This document shows, in pieces, positions 23,793 to 31,688 of a stretch of DNA of 37,330 nucleotides. A program made the position numbers and the translations under genes. Below the pieces are notes generated by a model. That model did not search any database and had not been told where the DNA came from. It saw only the letters and a list, made by a program, of their open reading frames with translations. Within the stretch, counting starts at the first letter, position 1. Every line of letters starts with the position of its first letter. Source of the stretch: Oscillospiraceae bacterium (lineage in GTDB: Bacteria; Bacillota; Clostridia; Oscillospirales; Oscillospiraceae); the NCBI GenBank assembly GCA_017440925.1, contig JAFSAP010000017.1, positions 1-37,330 on the forward strand, written 5' to 3'.

Positions 23793-24288
23793 ATTGCTTT
23801 CTTCTGCATCTGCTGAGCCGCCGGTAGCCCAGAAATCCCACTGCAACCAGCAGTACCGGAACAACAACCCTTGCCCAATCCGGCGTCGTAAGAAAAATAG
23901 CCGTAGGCCCATCCGCACCGCCGATGATGCCGATGGATGCAGCTTCCCCCACACGCAAAACCGGATCTGCCAGAAACAAAAACAGGATCTTATGAACCAG
24001 GTAGCTGATAAGCTTTACCGCACCATACACGGCACCCACAGCAAACAGAAACCGCCAGGGACTTTTCCGGTAGGTAAATTCCTGCATCTGCTCATTGAGC
24101 TCTTCTGCAGCTTTCGCAGGGGTTCCCAGTTCCGTCAGAATTTCCTCATCTGTCATACCAGCCTCCCTCCTGGCCTGGATGGAACTGATAAAATCACTCA
24201 TGACCCGCTGCTTTACAGATGCCGGCAGATTCAGCCGCCGCTCCACTCCATTGGTATACTTTTTCATTCTCTTTTCTGCATCGGTCAT
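23791..24288 (-). CDS. DUF1700/HAAS-like membrane protein paired with PadR
   Basis: The ATG at 24288 overlaps the PadR stop (ATGA) and follows GGAGGAG; the frame is open further upstream but that stretch is antisense to PadR. The 165-residue product has a soluble helical N-terminus (about 1-70) like the HAAS/DUF1700 domain found beside PadR regulators. Three hydrophobic segments follow (about 78-100, 102-125 and 138-155). Between the last two lies GIIGGADGPTAIFLT (about 118-132), a motif I know from the beta subunits of Na+-translocating decarboxylases such as OadB. The C-terminus is strongly basic. PadR and HAAS pairs often control envelope-stress genes; the actual function is unknown. Confidence 0.78.
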   Translation of the reverse strand: MTDAEKRMKKYTNGVERRLNLPASVKQRVMSDFISSIQARREAGMTDEEILTELGTPAKAAEELNEQMQEFTYRKSPWRFLFAVGAVYGAVKLISYLVHKILFLFLADPVLRVGEAASIGIIGGADGPTAIFLTTPDWARVVVPVLLVAVGFLGYRRLSRCRRKQ

Positions 24289-24632
24289 TTTGTATCTCCT
24301 CCCGTCAGAAAGCCTGTAACTGTTTCTGAAAATTCTTCCCAAATCCTTTTCCGGCGTACATTCTCCTGTCTGCCGTTTTCTGTGGCTTCGTAAATTTTTT
24401 TCGGAGCCACACGGCCCGTTCCCTGCTGCCACTGGGCAGAGATCATTCCGTCATCTTCCAGGCGGTATAGAATGGGATACAGGGTCCCCTCTTTCAGTAC
24501 GAAACGGTTTTGGGATTGTTCCTTCAGTCTGGACAACAGTTCATATCCATAGGTTGGTTTTTCACAGATCAGCTGGAGCACCAGCATTTCCAGAATACCC
24601 TTTTTCAGCTGTTGGGTAAATCTGTCCTCCAC
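24285..24632 (-). CDS. PadR-family transcriptional regulator
   Basis: The most likely start is the GTG at 24632, 6 bases after AAGGAAGTG, giving 115 residues. An ATG at 24659 would lie within about 8 bases of the predicted transcript start. The winged-helix domain has the PadR signatures LEMLVLQLICEKPTYGYEL and LKEGTLYPILYRLEDDGMI, then a short C-terminal dimerisation helix. PadR proteins usually repress nearby transport or stress genes in response to small molecules. It is coupled to the HAAS-like membrane gene by an ATGA overlap. A palindrome overlaps the start region and is probably its own operator. Confidence 0.9.
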   Translation of the reverse strand: MEDRFTQQLKKGILEMLVLQLICEKPTYGYELLSRLKEQSQNRFVLKEGTLYPILYRLEDDGMISAQWQQGTGRVAPKKIYEATENGRQENVRRKRIWEEFSETVTGFLTGGDTK

Positions 24633-24652
24633 GATTATCACTTCCTTAGTAT

Positions 24653-24665
24653 TTAGCATTGCTAA
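24653..24665. promoter_or_regulatory. Candidate PadR operator
   Basis: TTAGCA-T-TGCTAA is a perfect 6-bp inverted repeat immediately downstream of the PadR promoter's expected start point. A repressor bound there would block its own operon. Confidence 0.6.
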
Positions 24666-24673
24666 GTGCTTTT

Positions 24674-24702
24674 AATATAGCAAAGCAATGGTTCTTTGTC
24701 AA
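24674..24702 (-). promoter_or_regulatory. Promoter of the PadR operon
   Basis: On the - strand, a perfect TTGACA (24702-24697), 17 bases, then TATATT (24679-24674). The start is near 24667, only about 35 bases before the GTG start codon. Confidence 0.8.
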
Positions 24703-24745
24703 CAGGAACCGGATAATCTGTTGCCGGTTCCACAGAAACTGGATT

Positions 24746-25729
24746 TTACTCTGTATCGGACAGCAAAGTCACCTCTGCCCCCTGATAATAATGGGCCAGG
24801 ATCTCATTCCAGCTGCTGCCGGAAGCTGCCATGGCATTGGCACCATACTGGCTCATTCCCACCCGATGGCCGTAACCTCTGGTGGTGACCGTAATACCGG
24901 ATTGTGATGCCTCCATGGAAAATGCCGTGGAACGAAGTCCCAGCAGACTGCGAAGTTCAATCCCGGTAAAACACTTCCCGCCGATTACCATGGTATGTAT
25001 GCCGCCGCCTTCCGTAAAGGTCGCACTTCCCAGCCAGGAAGCAGGATCCCCCTCCGGGGATATTCCCAGCGCTTCTGCAAATGCCTTTGCAGGGAACTGC
25101 TGCACATCTGTATAATGGGAAGCTCCCTCTTCCCCTGGGCTGTCCACCGCCTGTAAATAAGGAAAATCCGTTCCCCATACGGCAACAGCATCTTCCGTCC
25201 GGCCGCCGGAACAGGAAAAATAGGTAGCCTCTATCAGCTGACCATCATAGGTCAGAACCTTCCCGGAAGTGGCAAGCACCGCAGAGCGGATCCTGTCGAC
25301 AGCTTCTTCCGTTCCCCCTGCCGCAAGATAATCCGCCTCTGCAAGATAGCCCTGACAGCAGGAGGGTTCCCCGCAAACACTGCCATCCCCATGCTTGCCA
25401 CCGGAACGCCAGGCTTTCCGGGCATAGGTTCTTGCCACACAGGACTGGGCTTTCAATGCTTCCAGTTCAAAGGATGCCGGCATTTCCGCCAGCACAACGC
25501 CCACAAGATAGGCATCCATGTCCATCTGCATCGCTGTATCACCGTCTTTGCGAACAAGTACCGGCAGAGAAATCTGTGTTTCCAAAGTTACCTCCGTCTG
25601 GGTAGGCAGCACATTCATCGTTTGCGTCCGGTACCGGTTCAGCAGCATCACGCCAAAGCTGAGAAACAGATACGGCACTACCACACCCATGACCAGAGAA
25701 AAGCCAATATCTTTCCACATCTGCTTCAT
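24746..25729 (-). CDS. spoIID: Stage II sporulation protein D
   Basis: This 327-residue protein is a lytic transglycosylase that acts with SpoIIP and SpoIIM in septal peptidoglycan removal during engulfment. The ATG at 25729 follows GGAGGGA at about 6 bases. A membrane anchor lies near residues 10-30. The catalytic region starts with DMDAYLVGVVLAEMPASFE, where the Glu of AEMP is the presumed catalytic acid, and LEALKAQSCVARTYA. SVCGEPSCCQGY and FSCSGGRTED follow, then the C-terminal RGYGHRVGMSQYGANAMA. It is alone between the PadR operon and the E2-like gene. A weak hairpin (GGAACCGG/CCGGTTCC, 24705-24731) follows it. Its presence supports a spore-forming lineage. Confidence 0.94.
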   Translation of the reverse strand: MKQMWKDIGFSLVMGVVVPYLFLSFGVMLLNRYRTQTMNVLPTQTEVTLETQISLPVLVRKDGDTAMQMDMDAYLVGVVLAEMPASFELEALKAQSCVARTYARKAWRSGGKHGDGSVCGEPSCCQGYLAEADYLAAGGTEEAVDRIRSAVLATSGKVLTYDGQLIEATYFSCSGGRTEDAVAVWGTDFPYLQAVDSPGEEGASHYTDVQQFPAKAFAEALGISPEGDPASWLGSATFTEGGGIHTMVIGGKCFTGIELRSLLGLRSTAFSMEASQSGITVTTRGYGHRVGMSQYGANAMAASGSSWNEILAHYYQGAEVTLLSDTE

Positions 25730-25788
25730 GTACATCCCTCCATAGCTATGGTAGCACACAATTCTTTCACATCCTGTCAAATCTGTAC

Positions 25789-25818
25789 TTTACATACAGC
25801 CCCGGTTTCTGGTATGAT
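25789..25818 (+). promoter_or_regulatory. Promoter of the E2-like gene
   Basis: TTTACA (25789-25794), 18 bases, then TATGAT (25813-25818). The start would be near 25825, about 36 bases before the TTG start codon. Confidence 0.6.
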
Positions 25819-25860
25819 GTGATTGTATTTTTTATCATTCCTGTCACGGAGGGAACACAT

Positions 25861-26745
25861 TTGGAAAACAGAAAGAGAAAATGGGGAGACCGGAAGGACG
25901 GAATCTGGCTGAAAGATCTGCCGCCGCTGAACCGGATCATGCCCGGGATCATGCCCAACCGGGCTGACAACGAAGCATTCATCAGCTTGGATATTGACCT
26001 GCGTCCCCTGGATGCGTACCTTGCCAAAAAGAATGAAGGCCGCACGCAGGATAAGTATACCTATTTCCATGTCATCAGCGCCGCCATTGGCCGGGCTTTT
26101 GTGCTGCGGCCCCGGATGAACCGATTCATCTGCAATAATAAGGTATACCAGCACAGGGATCTGACGCTGGCCTTCGTTGTCAAAAAACAGTTTGATGATA
26201 AGTCAGAAGAGGGACTTGCTTTTCTGAAATTTGATGAAAAGGAAACCCTTGCTTCCTACCACGGCAAGATCATGAAGGTCATCCATCAGACCCGGCGGGA
26301 TGATACGCTGGACACCTCCTCCAATGCCATGGATATCCTGAATAAGCTGCCCCAGTGGGTCATCAACCTGGTAATCAAAACCACCCTGCTGCTGGACAAG
26401 CACGGCTGGGCACCGGATTTTCTCATCGGCACTGATCCCAACCACGCTTCTATTTTCCTGTCCAACCTGGGCTCCATCGGTCTGCCTGGCGGATACCACC
26501 ATCTGGTAAACTGGGGTACCAACTCCTGCTTTGTAGTGCTGGGCAAAAAATACTGGAAAGCGGATTATGACAGCGGGGGCAATGCCGATGTGCATGAGGT
26601 GATCCCGCTTGGCATTACGCTGGATGAGCGCATCGCAGACGGCTATTATTATTCCGGCACCGCAGCCTTGGTGAAAAAACTGCTGGCAAATCCGGAGCTT
26701 CTGGAAGAGCCTGCTGATACGCCTGTTGCATTCTCCATCCGATAA
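25861..26745 (+). CDS. E2/CAT-fold acyltransferase-like protein lacking the active-site His
   Basis: The TTG at 25861 follows GGAGGGA (25848-25854) at 6 bases and gives 294 residues; an upstream ATG lies in the promoter-proximal leader. The sequence fits the catalytic fold shared by 2-oxoacid dehydrogenase E2 subunits and chloramphenicol acetyltransferase: YTYFHVISAAIGRAF, a strand with ASIFLSNLGSIGLPG, and the C-terminal DERIADGYYYSGTAALVKKLL. Lipoyl and E1/E3-binding domains are absent. In active E2 enzymes the last motif is D-H-R-x-x-D-G, and here Glu256 replaces the His. No E1 or E3 gene is nearby. It is probably not an ordinary E2; an altered or lost activity is likely. Confidence 0.75.
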   Translation: MENRKRKWGDRKDGIWLKDLPPLNRIMPGIMPNRADNEAFISLDIDLRPLDAYLAKKNEGRTQDKYTYFHVISAAIGRAFVLRPRMNRFICNNKVYQHRDLTLAFVVKKQFDDKSEEGLAFLKFDEKETLASYHGKIMKVIHQTRRDDTLDTSSNAMDILNKLPQWVINLVIKTTLLLDKHGWAPDFLIGTDPNHASIFLSNLGSIGLPGGYHHLVNWGTNSCFVVLGKKYWKADYDSGGNADVHEVIPLGITLDERIADGYYYSGTAALVKKLLANPELLEEPADTPVAFSIR

Positions 26746-26762
26746 TATTTAATTTTACAATT

Positions 26763-26795
26763 AATGGGGGAAGTCCTTGACTTCCCCCATTTTTT
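26763..26795 (+). terminator. Terminator after the E2-like gene
   Basis: AATGGGGGAAGTC (26763-26775) pairs with GACTTCCCCCATT (26779-26791) around CTT, followed by a T run. This is a 13-bp perfect stem. Confidence 0.9.
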
Positions 26796-26896
26796 ATGAT
26801 AATCTAGCTAAGATATAGGAAAGATTTAGCAAAGAAACGGTAAAGATTTGTTAAATCTGCACATTTCCGTACCCATTTTAAAAGGAGAGAAATCAA

Positions 26897-27871
26897 ATGC
26901 TTTTATCTGTCGTTCTGTTTGCTGTTGGCCTCGTCCTGCTGATTAAGGGCGGCGACTGGTTCGTTGATGGTGCTACCGGTATTGCCAAGCGCTTCAACCT
27001 GCCTGATATCGTCGTCGGTGCCACCGTGGTTTCCATCGGCACCACCCTGCCCGAAGTCATGGTTTCCACCACCGGCGCTCTGCAGGGTTCCGGTGCTATG
27101 GCTTACGGCAATGCCATTGGCTCCATCATCTGCAACACTGCACTGATCGCCGCCATTTCCATCACCTGCAACCCCGGTCCCGTGAACACCAAGTCCATGA
27201 AGACCCCCGCCATTTTCTTCTTCTGTTCTGCTGCCCTGTACTGCCTGGCTTCTTATGTTCTGGGCACCTTCCCCCGCTGGATGGGCTTTGTCATGCTGGC
27301 CATCTTCGTTGTCTACATGATCACCACTGTCCGCAACGGTATGAAGAATCCCGATGCTGCTCATGAAGAGGAAGAAGAAGGTGGCAAGGAGCGCACTCTG
27401 ATCATGGAGCTGGTTCTGCTGGTCATCGGTGCTGCTGTCATCGCTGTGGGCGCTGATCTGCTGGTCGAGCACGGCCAGGTCATTGCTCTGGGTCTGGGCG
27501 TTCCCGAAACCGTCGTCGCCCTGCTGTTCGTTGCTCTGGGTACCTCCCTGCCCGAACTGGTCACTACCATCACCTCCCTCAGAAGCGGCCATGCCTCCCT
27601 GGGTGTGGGCAACGTCATTGGTGCCAACGTCTTTAACCTGGTTCTGGTTTCCGGCGTTGCTGTCTCCCTGGCTCCCTTTGATGTTCCCTGCGAGAACACC
27701 CTGCTGAATACCGGTCTGAACATGTCCCTGGTCTTCGAGATCCCCGTGATGCTGGGCGTCATGTCCCTGATGATCTTCCCCACCCTGGCTTCCAAGAAGC
27801 TGGCCCGTTGGCAGGGCATCCTGCTGCTGGGCATCTACCTGGCTTTCTGCGTCTGCCAGTTCGTACTGTAA
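26897..27871 (+). CDS. Calcium/sodium antiporter (CaCA family)
   Basis: The 324-residue membrane protein has about ten hydrophobic segments in two related halves. The alpha motifs are present: VVSIGTTLPEVMVSTTGAL in the first half (about residues 45-65) and VALGTSLPELVTTITSLRSG in the second (about 215-235). An acidic loop (HEEEEEGGKERT, near residue 155) separates them. It should exchange Ca2+ for Na+ across the cytoplasmic membrane. AAAAGGAGAG precedes the ATG. Codon use is extremely biased (CTG, ACC, GCC, TCC), like the pyruvate oxidoreductase gene at the end of the window and unlike its neighbours, so strong expression is likely. Confidence 0.92.
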   Translation: MLLSVVLFAVGLVLLIKGGDWFVDGATGIAKRFNLPDIVVGATVVSIGTTLPEVMVSTTGALQGSGAMAYGNAIGSIICNTALIAAISITCNPGPVNTKSMKTPAIFFFCSAALYCLASYVLGTFPRWMGFVMLAIFVVYMITTVRNGMKNPDAAHEEEEEGGKERTLIMELVLLVIGAAVIAVGADLLVEHGQVIALGLGVPETVVALLFVALGTSLPELVTTITSLRSGHASLGVGNVIGANVFNLVLVSGVAVSLAPFDVPCENTLLNTGLNMSLVFEIPVMLGVMSLMIFPTLASKKLARWQGILLLGIYLAFCVCQFVL

Positions 27872-27888
27872 TTTTCATATTACATAAG

Positions 27889-27920
27889 AAAATCCGCCAA
27901 CCAAGGTTGGCGGATTTTTT
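27889..27920 (+). terminator. Terminator after the antiporter gene
   Basis: AAAATCCGCCAAC pairs with GTTGGCGGATTTT around CAAG, followed by a T run to 27920. Confidence 0.9.
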
Positions 27921-28115
27921 CTGTCTTCTGATCCAGGAAGGTACGTGCAGTACCATGGTACGGATTCGCCGATGGAGCCGGCAAAAACCAGCACTCTGCT
28001 GCCGGGCAATCAAGGATAGCCCCCACAAGAGGATCATTCGCTTTTTCCGTATTGCGACAATTTCTGTGGTGATGGCACATTTCAGGCAATCACAGGCTGC
28101 CACTGCAAAAATATT
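27921..28115. other. Intergenic, no gene seen
   Basis: This stretch between two convergent genes has no reading frame with a ribosome binding site on either strand and no recognised RNA motif. It is more GC-rich than other gaps in the window and could be decayed coding sequence. Confidence 0.4.
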
Positions 28116-28132
28116 AAAATACTGCGTATTTT
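28116..28132 (-). terminator. Short terminator after the AEC transporter gene
   Basis: AAAATAC pairs with GTATTTT around three bases, and on the - strand is followed by AATATTTTTG. The stem is AT-only apart from one pair, so it is weak. Confidence 0.5.
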
Positions 28133-28135
28133 CTG

Positions 28136-29065
28136 TTACACCACGAAGGCTGCCAGGATGCAGACGATGGAGAGGGTCACCACTGTGAGGATGGAGCACA
28201 CGCCGGAAGAGATCCGGTACTCTTCCTCCGTACGGCCCAGGCTGGGAGACAGGTAGGAGCCGGGGAGCATGCAGTACAGGAAAATGGCAAGTCTGGTAAG
28301 GGCATCCACACCCGGAATCAAGAACAGGACTGCCTGGGCAATCAGACAGAGAATACCGTAATAAGCGAAGTGAATGAAGGAAATTTTTGCAATGGTGCTG
28401 CGGCTTCCGGGAGCCAGGGAGAAATTATAGCCCACGCTGAAAATCATCAATGCGCTGACCGGCTGGGACAGGAAGGTGGTGGTTTCCGTCAGAACGCCCC
28501 GGATACCAACGGTATCCATCCAGTCACCCACACCGCTGATATTTAAGGCCAGACCCAGCAGGCTCATGATCATCAGTGGAGAGGAGAACACCTTTTTGAC
28601 AATGACTCCCGGAGTGGGGTTGTTGCCAGCATCCGCTGAAAGAATCGCAATGACGGGAATGGCGGTGACTGACTGGGTCAGATCCAGCATACCCACCCGG
28701 TAAGCTTCACCGGCACCGAAGAGGATGATAAAAAGAGGGATGCCCAGCATACCGGACTCCTGAGCGCAGAACAGCATGGGAAGGTTATAATAGGGAAACT
28801 GCTTACGTCTTGCCCGGAAAGCCCATAATGTAGCGATCAGCAGGCCCGGGAACATCAGCGCCATACTGGACAGGGATTCTGCACCGATCTTTGCGGTGAG
28901 GCAAGAATTGAAGATGGTGCAGGGCAGGCCGATTTTCATGACGAAGGTCTGAAAGCCCTGGACATTTTCCGGTGTGACCCATTTGTTTTTCTTTGCCAGA
29001 ATTCCCAGGAATATGGCCGCAAAAATCGGGGCCACTACCTGGGCTGCCGTTACAAACAGCTCCAT
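28136..29065 (-). CDS. AEC-family transporter
   Basis: The ATG at 29065 follows AAAAAGGAG and gives 309 residues; the frame is open further upstream but lacks a binding site. The protein has about ten membrane segments in two five-helix halves, with typical stretches VVAPIFAAIFLGILAKK near the N-terminus and a Gly/Asn-containing crossover region (GLALNISGV) in the second half. AEC proteins export or import small organic anions such as malate or auxin-like molecules. No adjacent metabolic gene suggests the substrate. A likely promoter on the - strand is TTGCTA (29131-29126), 17 bases, TAGCAT (29108-29103). Confidence 0.88.
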   Translation of the reverse strand: MELFVTAAQVVAPIFAAIFLGILAKKNKWVTPENVQGFQTFVMKIGLPCTIFNSCLTAKIGAESLSSMALMFPGLLIATLWAFRARRKQFPYYNLPMLFCAQESGMLGIPLFIILFGAGEAYRVGMLDLTQSVTAIPVIAILSADAGNNPTPGVIVKKVFSSPLMIMSLLGLALNISGVGDWMDTVGIRGVLTETTTFLSQPVSALMIFSVGYNFSLAPGSRSTIAKISFIHFAYYGILCLIAQAVLFLIPGVDALTRLAIFLYCMLPGSYLSPSLGRTEEEYRISSGVCSILTVVTLSIVCILAAFVV

Positions 29066-29102
29066 TTGTATACTCCTTTTTCTATAGCTTTCTACATGAG
29101 AC

Positions 29103-29131
29103 ATGCTAGCATAACGACATGAAAATAGCAA
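29103..29131 (-). promoter_or_regulatory. Promoter of the AEC transporter gene
   Basis: On the - strand, TTGCTA, a 17-base spacer and TAGCAT. The start would be about 30 bases before the ATG at 29065. Confidence 0.5.
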
Positions 29132-29354
29132 CTTGTTTTACAGAAAAACCGCATTCAGCCGGATGCTGTGGTTTCGCCGGAACCGGAGATAACTGTCCAG
29201 GATCATGCTGCATAGAGGGCCGCTGGTCACTCCTGCGGTTTCTATCGATACACCTTCAGAATTTCCCGCAGGCAAGGATCGGAGGATTTCCTCTTCCCTT
29301 TTTCTTTGGAATGTGGTAAGATAAGCAGCGAGATTTTTTTGAAGGAGTTTTTAC

Positions 29355-31496
29355 GTGTTATCCATTACTGAAATTCTGGCTCAGGAACTGGGCCAAAAAA
29401 TAGAATATGTTGAAAATGTGGTAGCCCTTATGGATGAGGGCAATACCATTCCTTTTATTGCCCGGTACCGCAAGGAAATGCACGGCGCTATGGACGACAC
29501 CACCCTGCGGAACCTGGAGACCCGTCTGACCTATCTGCGTAATCTCCAGGAGCGTCGGGAAGAGGTAAAGCGTTCCATTGAAAATCAGGGAAAGCTAACC
29601 GAAGAACTGAGTGCTGCCATTGACGCTGCCGCCACCATGACCGAGGTGGAAGACCTGTACCGTCCCTACAAGCAAAAGCGCCGTACCCGTGGCAGTATTG
29701 CCCGGGAAAAGGGGCTGGAGCCTCTGGCAGAAGCCATTTTTGCCCAGGATGGACAGGATCCTGCCAAGCTGGCAGAAAACTATCTGGATGCCGAAAAAGG
29801 CGTGAATTCCATCGAGGAAGCACTGCAGGGTGCCAATGACATTATTGCAGAAAACCTTTCTGATGATGCAGACATCCGCAAAGCCCTCCGGGATCTTGTC
29901 ATGAAAAAAGGTGTTTTTACCTGCAAAGCTGCAGAAGGTGCCGAAGAAGACGGCGTATACAAGCTGTACTATGACTTTTCCCAGCCCATCGCAAGAATTC
30001 TGGATCATCAGATCCTGGCCATGAACCGGGGTGAAAAGGAAGATGTGCTGAAGCCCAATGTGACCCTGGCTGGCAATGAAGGTGCCGCTCTGGTCTGCCG
30101 AGCTGCTCTGAAACCGGTAATGAACGTATCCCAGTTTGTAAAGACAGCTGCTGAGGACGCTTTTGAACGACTGATTTTCCCCTCTATTCAGCGGGAGGTT
30201 CGCAACGAACTGTCCGAACGGGCCTATGCAGGTGCCATCCACAATTTTGCGCTGAATCTGAAGCCCCTGCTGATGCAGCCCCCTGTCAAGGGTTTTGTTA
30301 CCATGGGGCTTGACCCCGGATACCGCAATGGCTGCAAGGTGGCTGTGGTGGATGCCACTGGCAAGGTTTTGGACACCTCTGTTGTCTACCCCACTTTCAG
30401 TGAGCGGAAAAAGCAGGAAGCCATTGCTGTGCTTTCCGGCCTGATGAAAAAGCATGGTGTACAGCATATTGCCATTGGCAACGGTACTGCCTCCCGGGAA
30501 ACCGAGGCAATGACCGTAGAGCTGCTGCAATCCTTCCCCCAGGCCAGCTACATGATCGTCAATGAAGCCGGTGCTTCCGTTTACTCTGCCTCCCCTCTGG
30601 CTGCAGAAGAATTTCCGGAATATGATGTGAATCTGCGCTCCGCGGTCTCCATTGCCCGTCGGCTCCAGGATCCTCTGGCAGAGCTGGTCAAAATCGATCC
30701 AAAAGCCATTGGCGTGGGACAGTATCAGCATGACTGCCCCCAGAAAGAGCTGGATGCCGCTTTGGGCGGTGTGGTGGAGGACTGTGTCAACGCCGTGGGC
30801 GTGGATGCCAACACCGCATCCCGGAGCCTGCTGCAGCAGGTATCCGGCCTGACTGCCGCCACTGCCAAAAATATCGTTGCCTACCGGGAGGAAAACGGTC
30901 CCTTTACCAGCCGCAGTCAGTTGAAAAAGGTGCCAAAGCTTGGCCCAAAGGCCTTCCAGCAGTGCGCAGGCTTCCTGCGGATCCCGGAAAGCAAGGAAGT
31001 ACTGGACAACACCGGTGTCCATCCCGAATCCTATGCCGCTGCAAAGGCGCTTCTTTCCCTGCTGGACTGCAAAAAGGGAGATGATCTGTCCGGTCTGACT
31101 GCCAAGCTGGAAAGTTACGGTCTTGCCAAAGCTGCTGCAGAATGTGCTGTCGGCGAGCCAACTCTGCTGGACATTGCAAAAGAACTGAGCAAACCCGGAC
31201 GGGATCCCCGCGATGAGCTGCCCAAGCCCATTCTGCGCAAGGATGTTCTGGAGATGAAGGATCTGGTTCCCGGTATGGAGCTCACCGGAACAGTCAGAAA
31301 TGTCATTGATTTCGGTGTATTTGTGGATATCGGTGTTCACCAGGATGGTCTGGTTCATATCAGTGAGGTATGCAACCGCCGTCTGCGTCATCCCAGTGAA
31401 ATGGTAAAGGTGGGCGATATCGTTAAGGTGACCGTCCTGTCTGTGGATGAAAAGCGCCACCGCATCAGCCTGTCCATGAAGCAGGCAAAGGCATAA
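29355..31496 (+). CDS. tex: Tex RNA-binding protein
   Basis: This 713-residue protein has the normal Tex length and order of domains. The N-terminal helical region begins ILAQELGQ and contains TIPFIARYRKEMHGAMDD. A YqgF-like nuclease fold (about 315-450) has VTMGLDPGYRNGCKVAVVD. Helix-hairpin-helix motifs follow (about 490-560; NIVAYREENGPFTSRSQLKKV), and a C-terminal S1 domain (about 637-708; GTVRNVIDFGVFVDIG). Tex binds nucleic acids and influences transcription elongation and toxin expression. The GTG start follows GAAGGAG at 7 bases. A strong terminator follows. Confidence 0.96.
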   Translation: MLSITEILAQELGQKIEYVENVVALMDEGNTIPFIARYRKEMHGAMDDTTLRNLETRLTYLRNLQERREEVKRSIENQGKLTEELSAAIDAAATMTEVEDLYRPYKQKRRTRGSIAREKGLEPLAEAIFAQDGQDPAKLAENYLDAEKGVNSIEEALQGANDIIAENLSDDADIRKALRDLVMKKGVFTCKAAEGAEEDGVYKLYYDFSQPIARILDHQILAMNRGEKEDVLKPNVTLAGNEGAALVCRAALKPVMNVSQFVKTAAEDAFERLIFPSIQREVRNELSERAYAGAIHNFALNLKPLLMQPPVKGFVTMGLDPGYRNGCKVAVVDATGKVLDTSVVYPTFSERKKQEAIAVLSGLMKKHGVQHIAIGNGTASRETEAMTVELLQSFPQASYMIVNEAGASVYSASPLAAEEFPEYDVNLRSAVSIARRLQDPLAELVKIDPKAIGVGQYQHDCPQKELDAALGGVVEDCVNAVGVDANTASRSLLQQVSGLTAATAKNIVAYREENGPFTSRSQLKKVPKLGPKAFQQCAGFLRIPESKEVLDNTGVHPESYAAAKALLSLLDCKKGDDLSGLTAKLESYGLAKAAAECAVGEPTLLDIAKELSKPGRDPRDELPKPILRKDVLEMKDLVPGMELTGTVRNVIDFGVFVDIGVHQDGLVHISEVCNRRLRHPSEMVKVGDIVKVTVLSVDEKRHRISLSMKQAKA

Positions 31497-31500
31497 TCCC

Positions 31501-31534
31501 TCAGGTGTACCCCAATGGGTACACCTGATTTTTT
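31501..31534 (+). terminator. Terminator after tex
   Basis: TCAGGTGTACCC pairs with GGGTACACCTGA around CAAT, followed by TTTTTT. The stem is 12 bp and perfect. Confidence 0.9.
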
Positions 31535-31628
31535 CTGAAAGTATTTTAGACGAATTGTTCGTAGAATAGAAAAACAGCAGACCCATTCTTAAAAAATGTT
31601 AGCAAATTGTTACGTTTTCCCGCCAGTC

Positions 31629-31657
31629 TTGACTTTTTTCGGGAATCGGCGTATAAT
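31629..31657 (+). promoter_or_regulatory. Promoter of the LRR protein gene
   Basis: TTGACT (31629-31634), 17 bases, then a perfect TATAAT (31652-31657). The ATG follows at 31689 with GGAG at 31678-31681. Confidence 0.85.
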
Positions 31658-31688
31658 TGGCGCAGATTCCTTAGAATGGAGCTAATAT

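Noticed and set aside
27921..28135. RNA gene between the antiporter and AEC genes
   Set aside because: No conserved fold, promoter or terminator pair defines a transcript here.
29595..31586. 663-codon - strand frame
   Set aside because: It is antisense to tex, which has full-length domain structure and a ribosome binding site.
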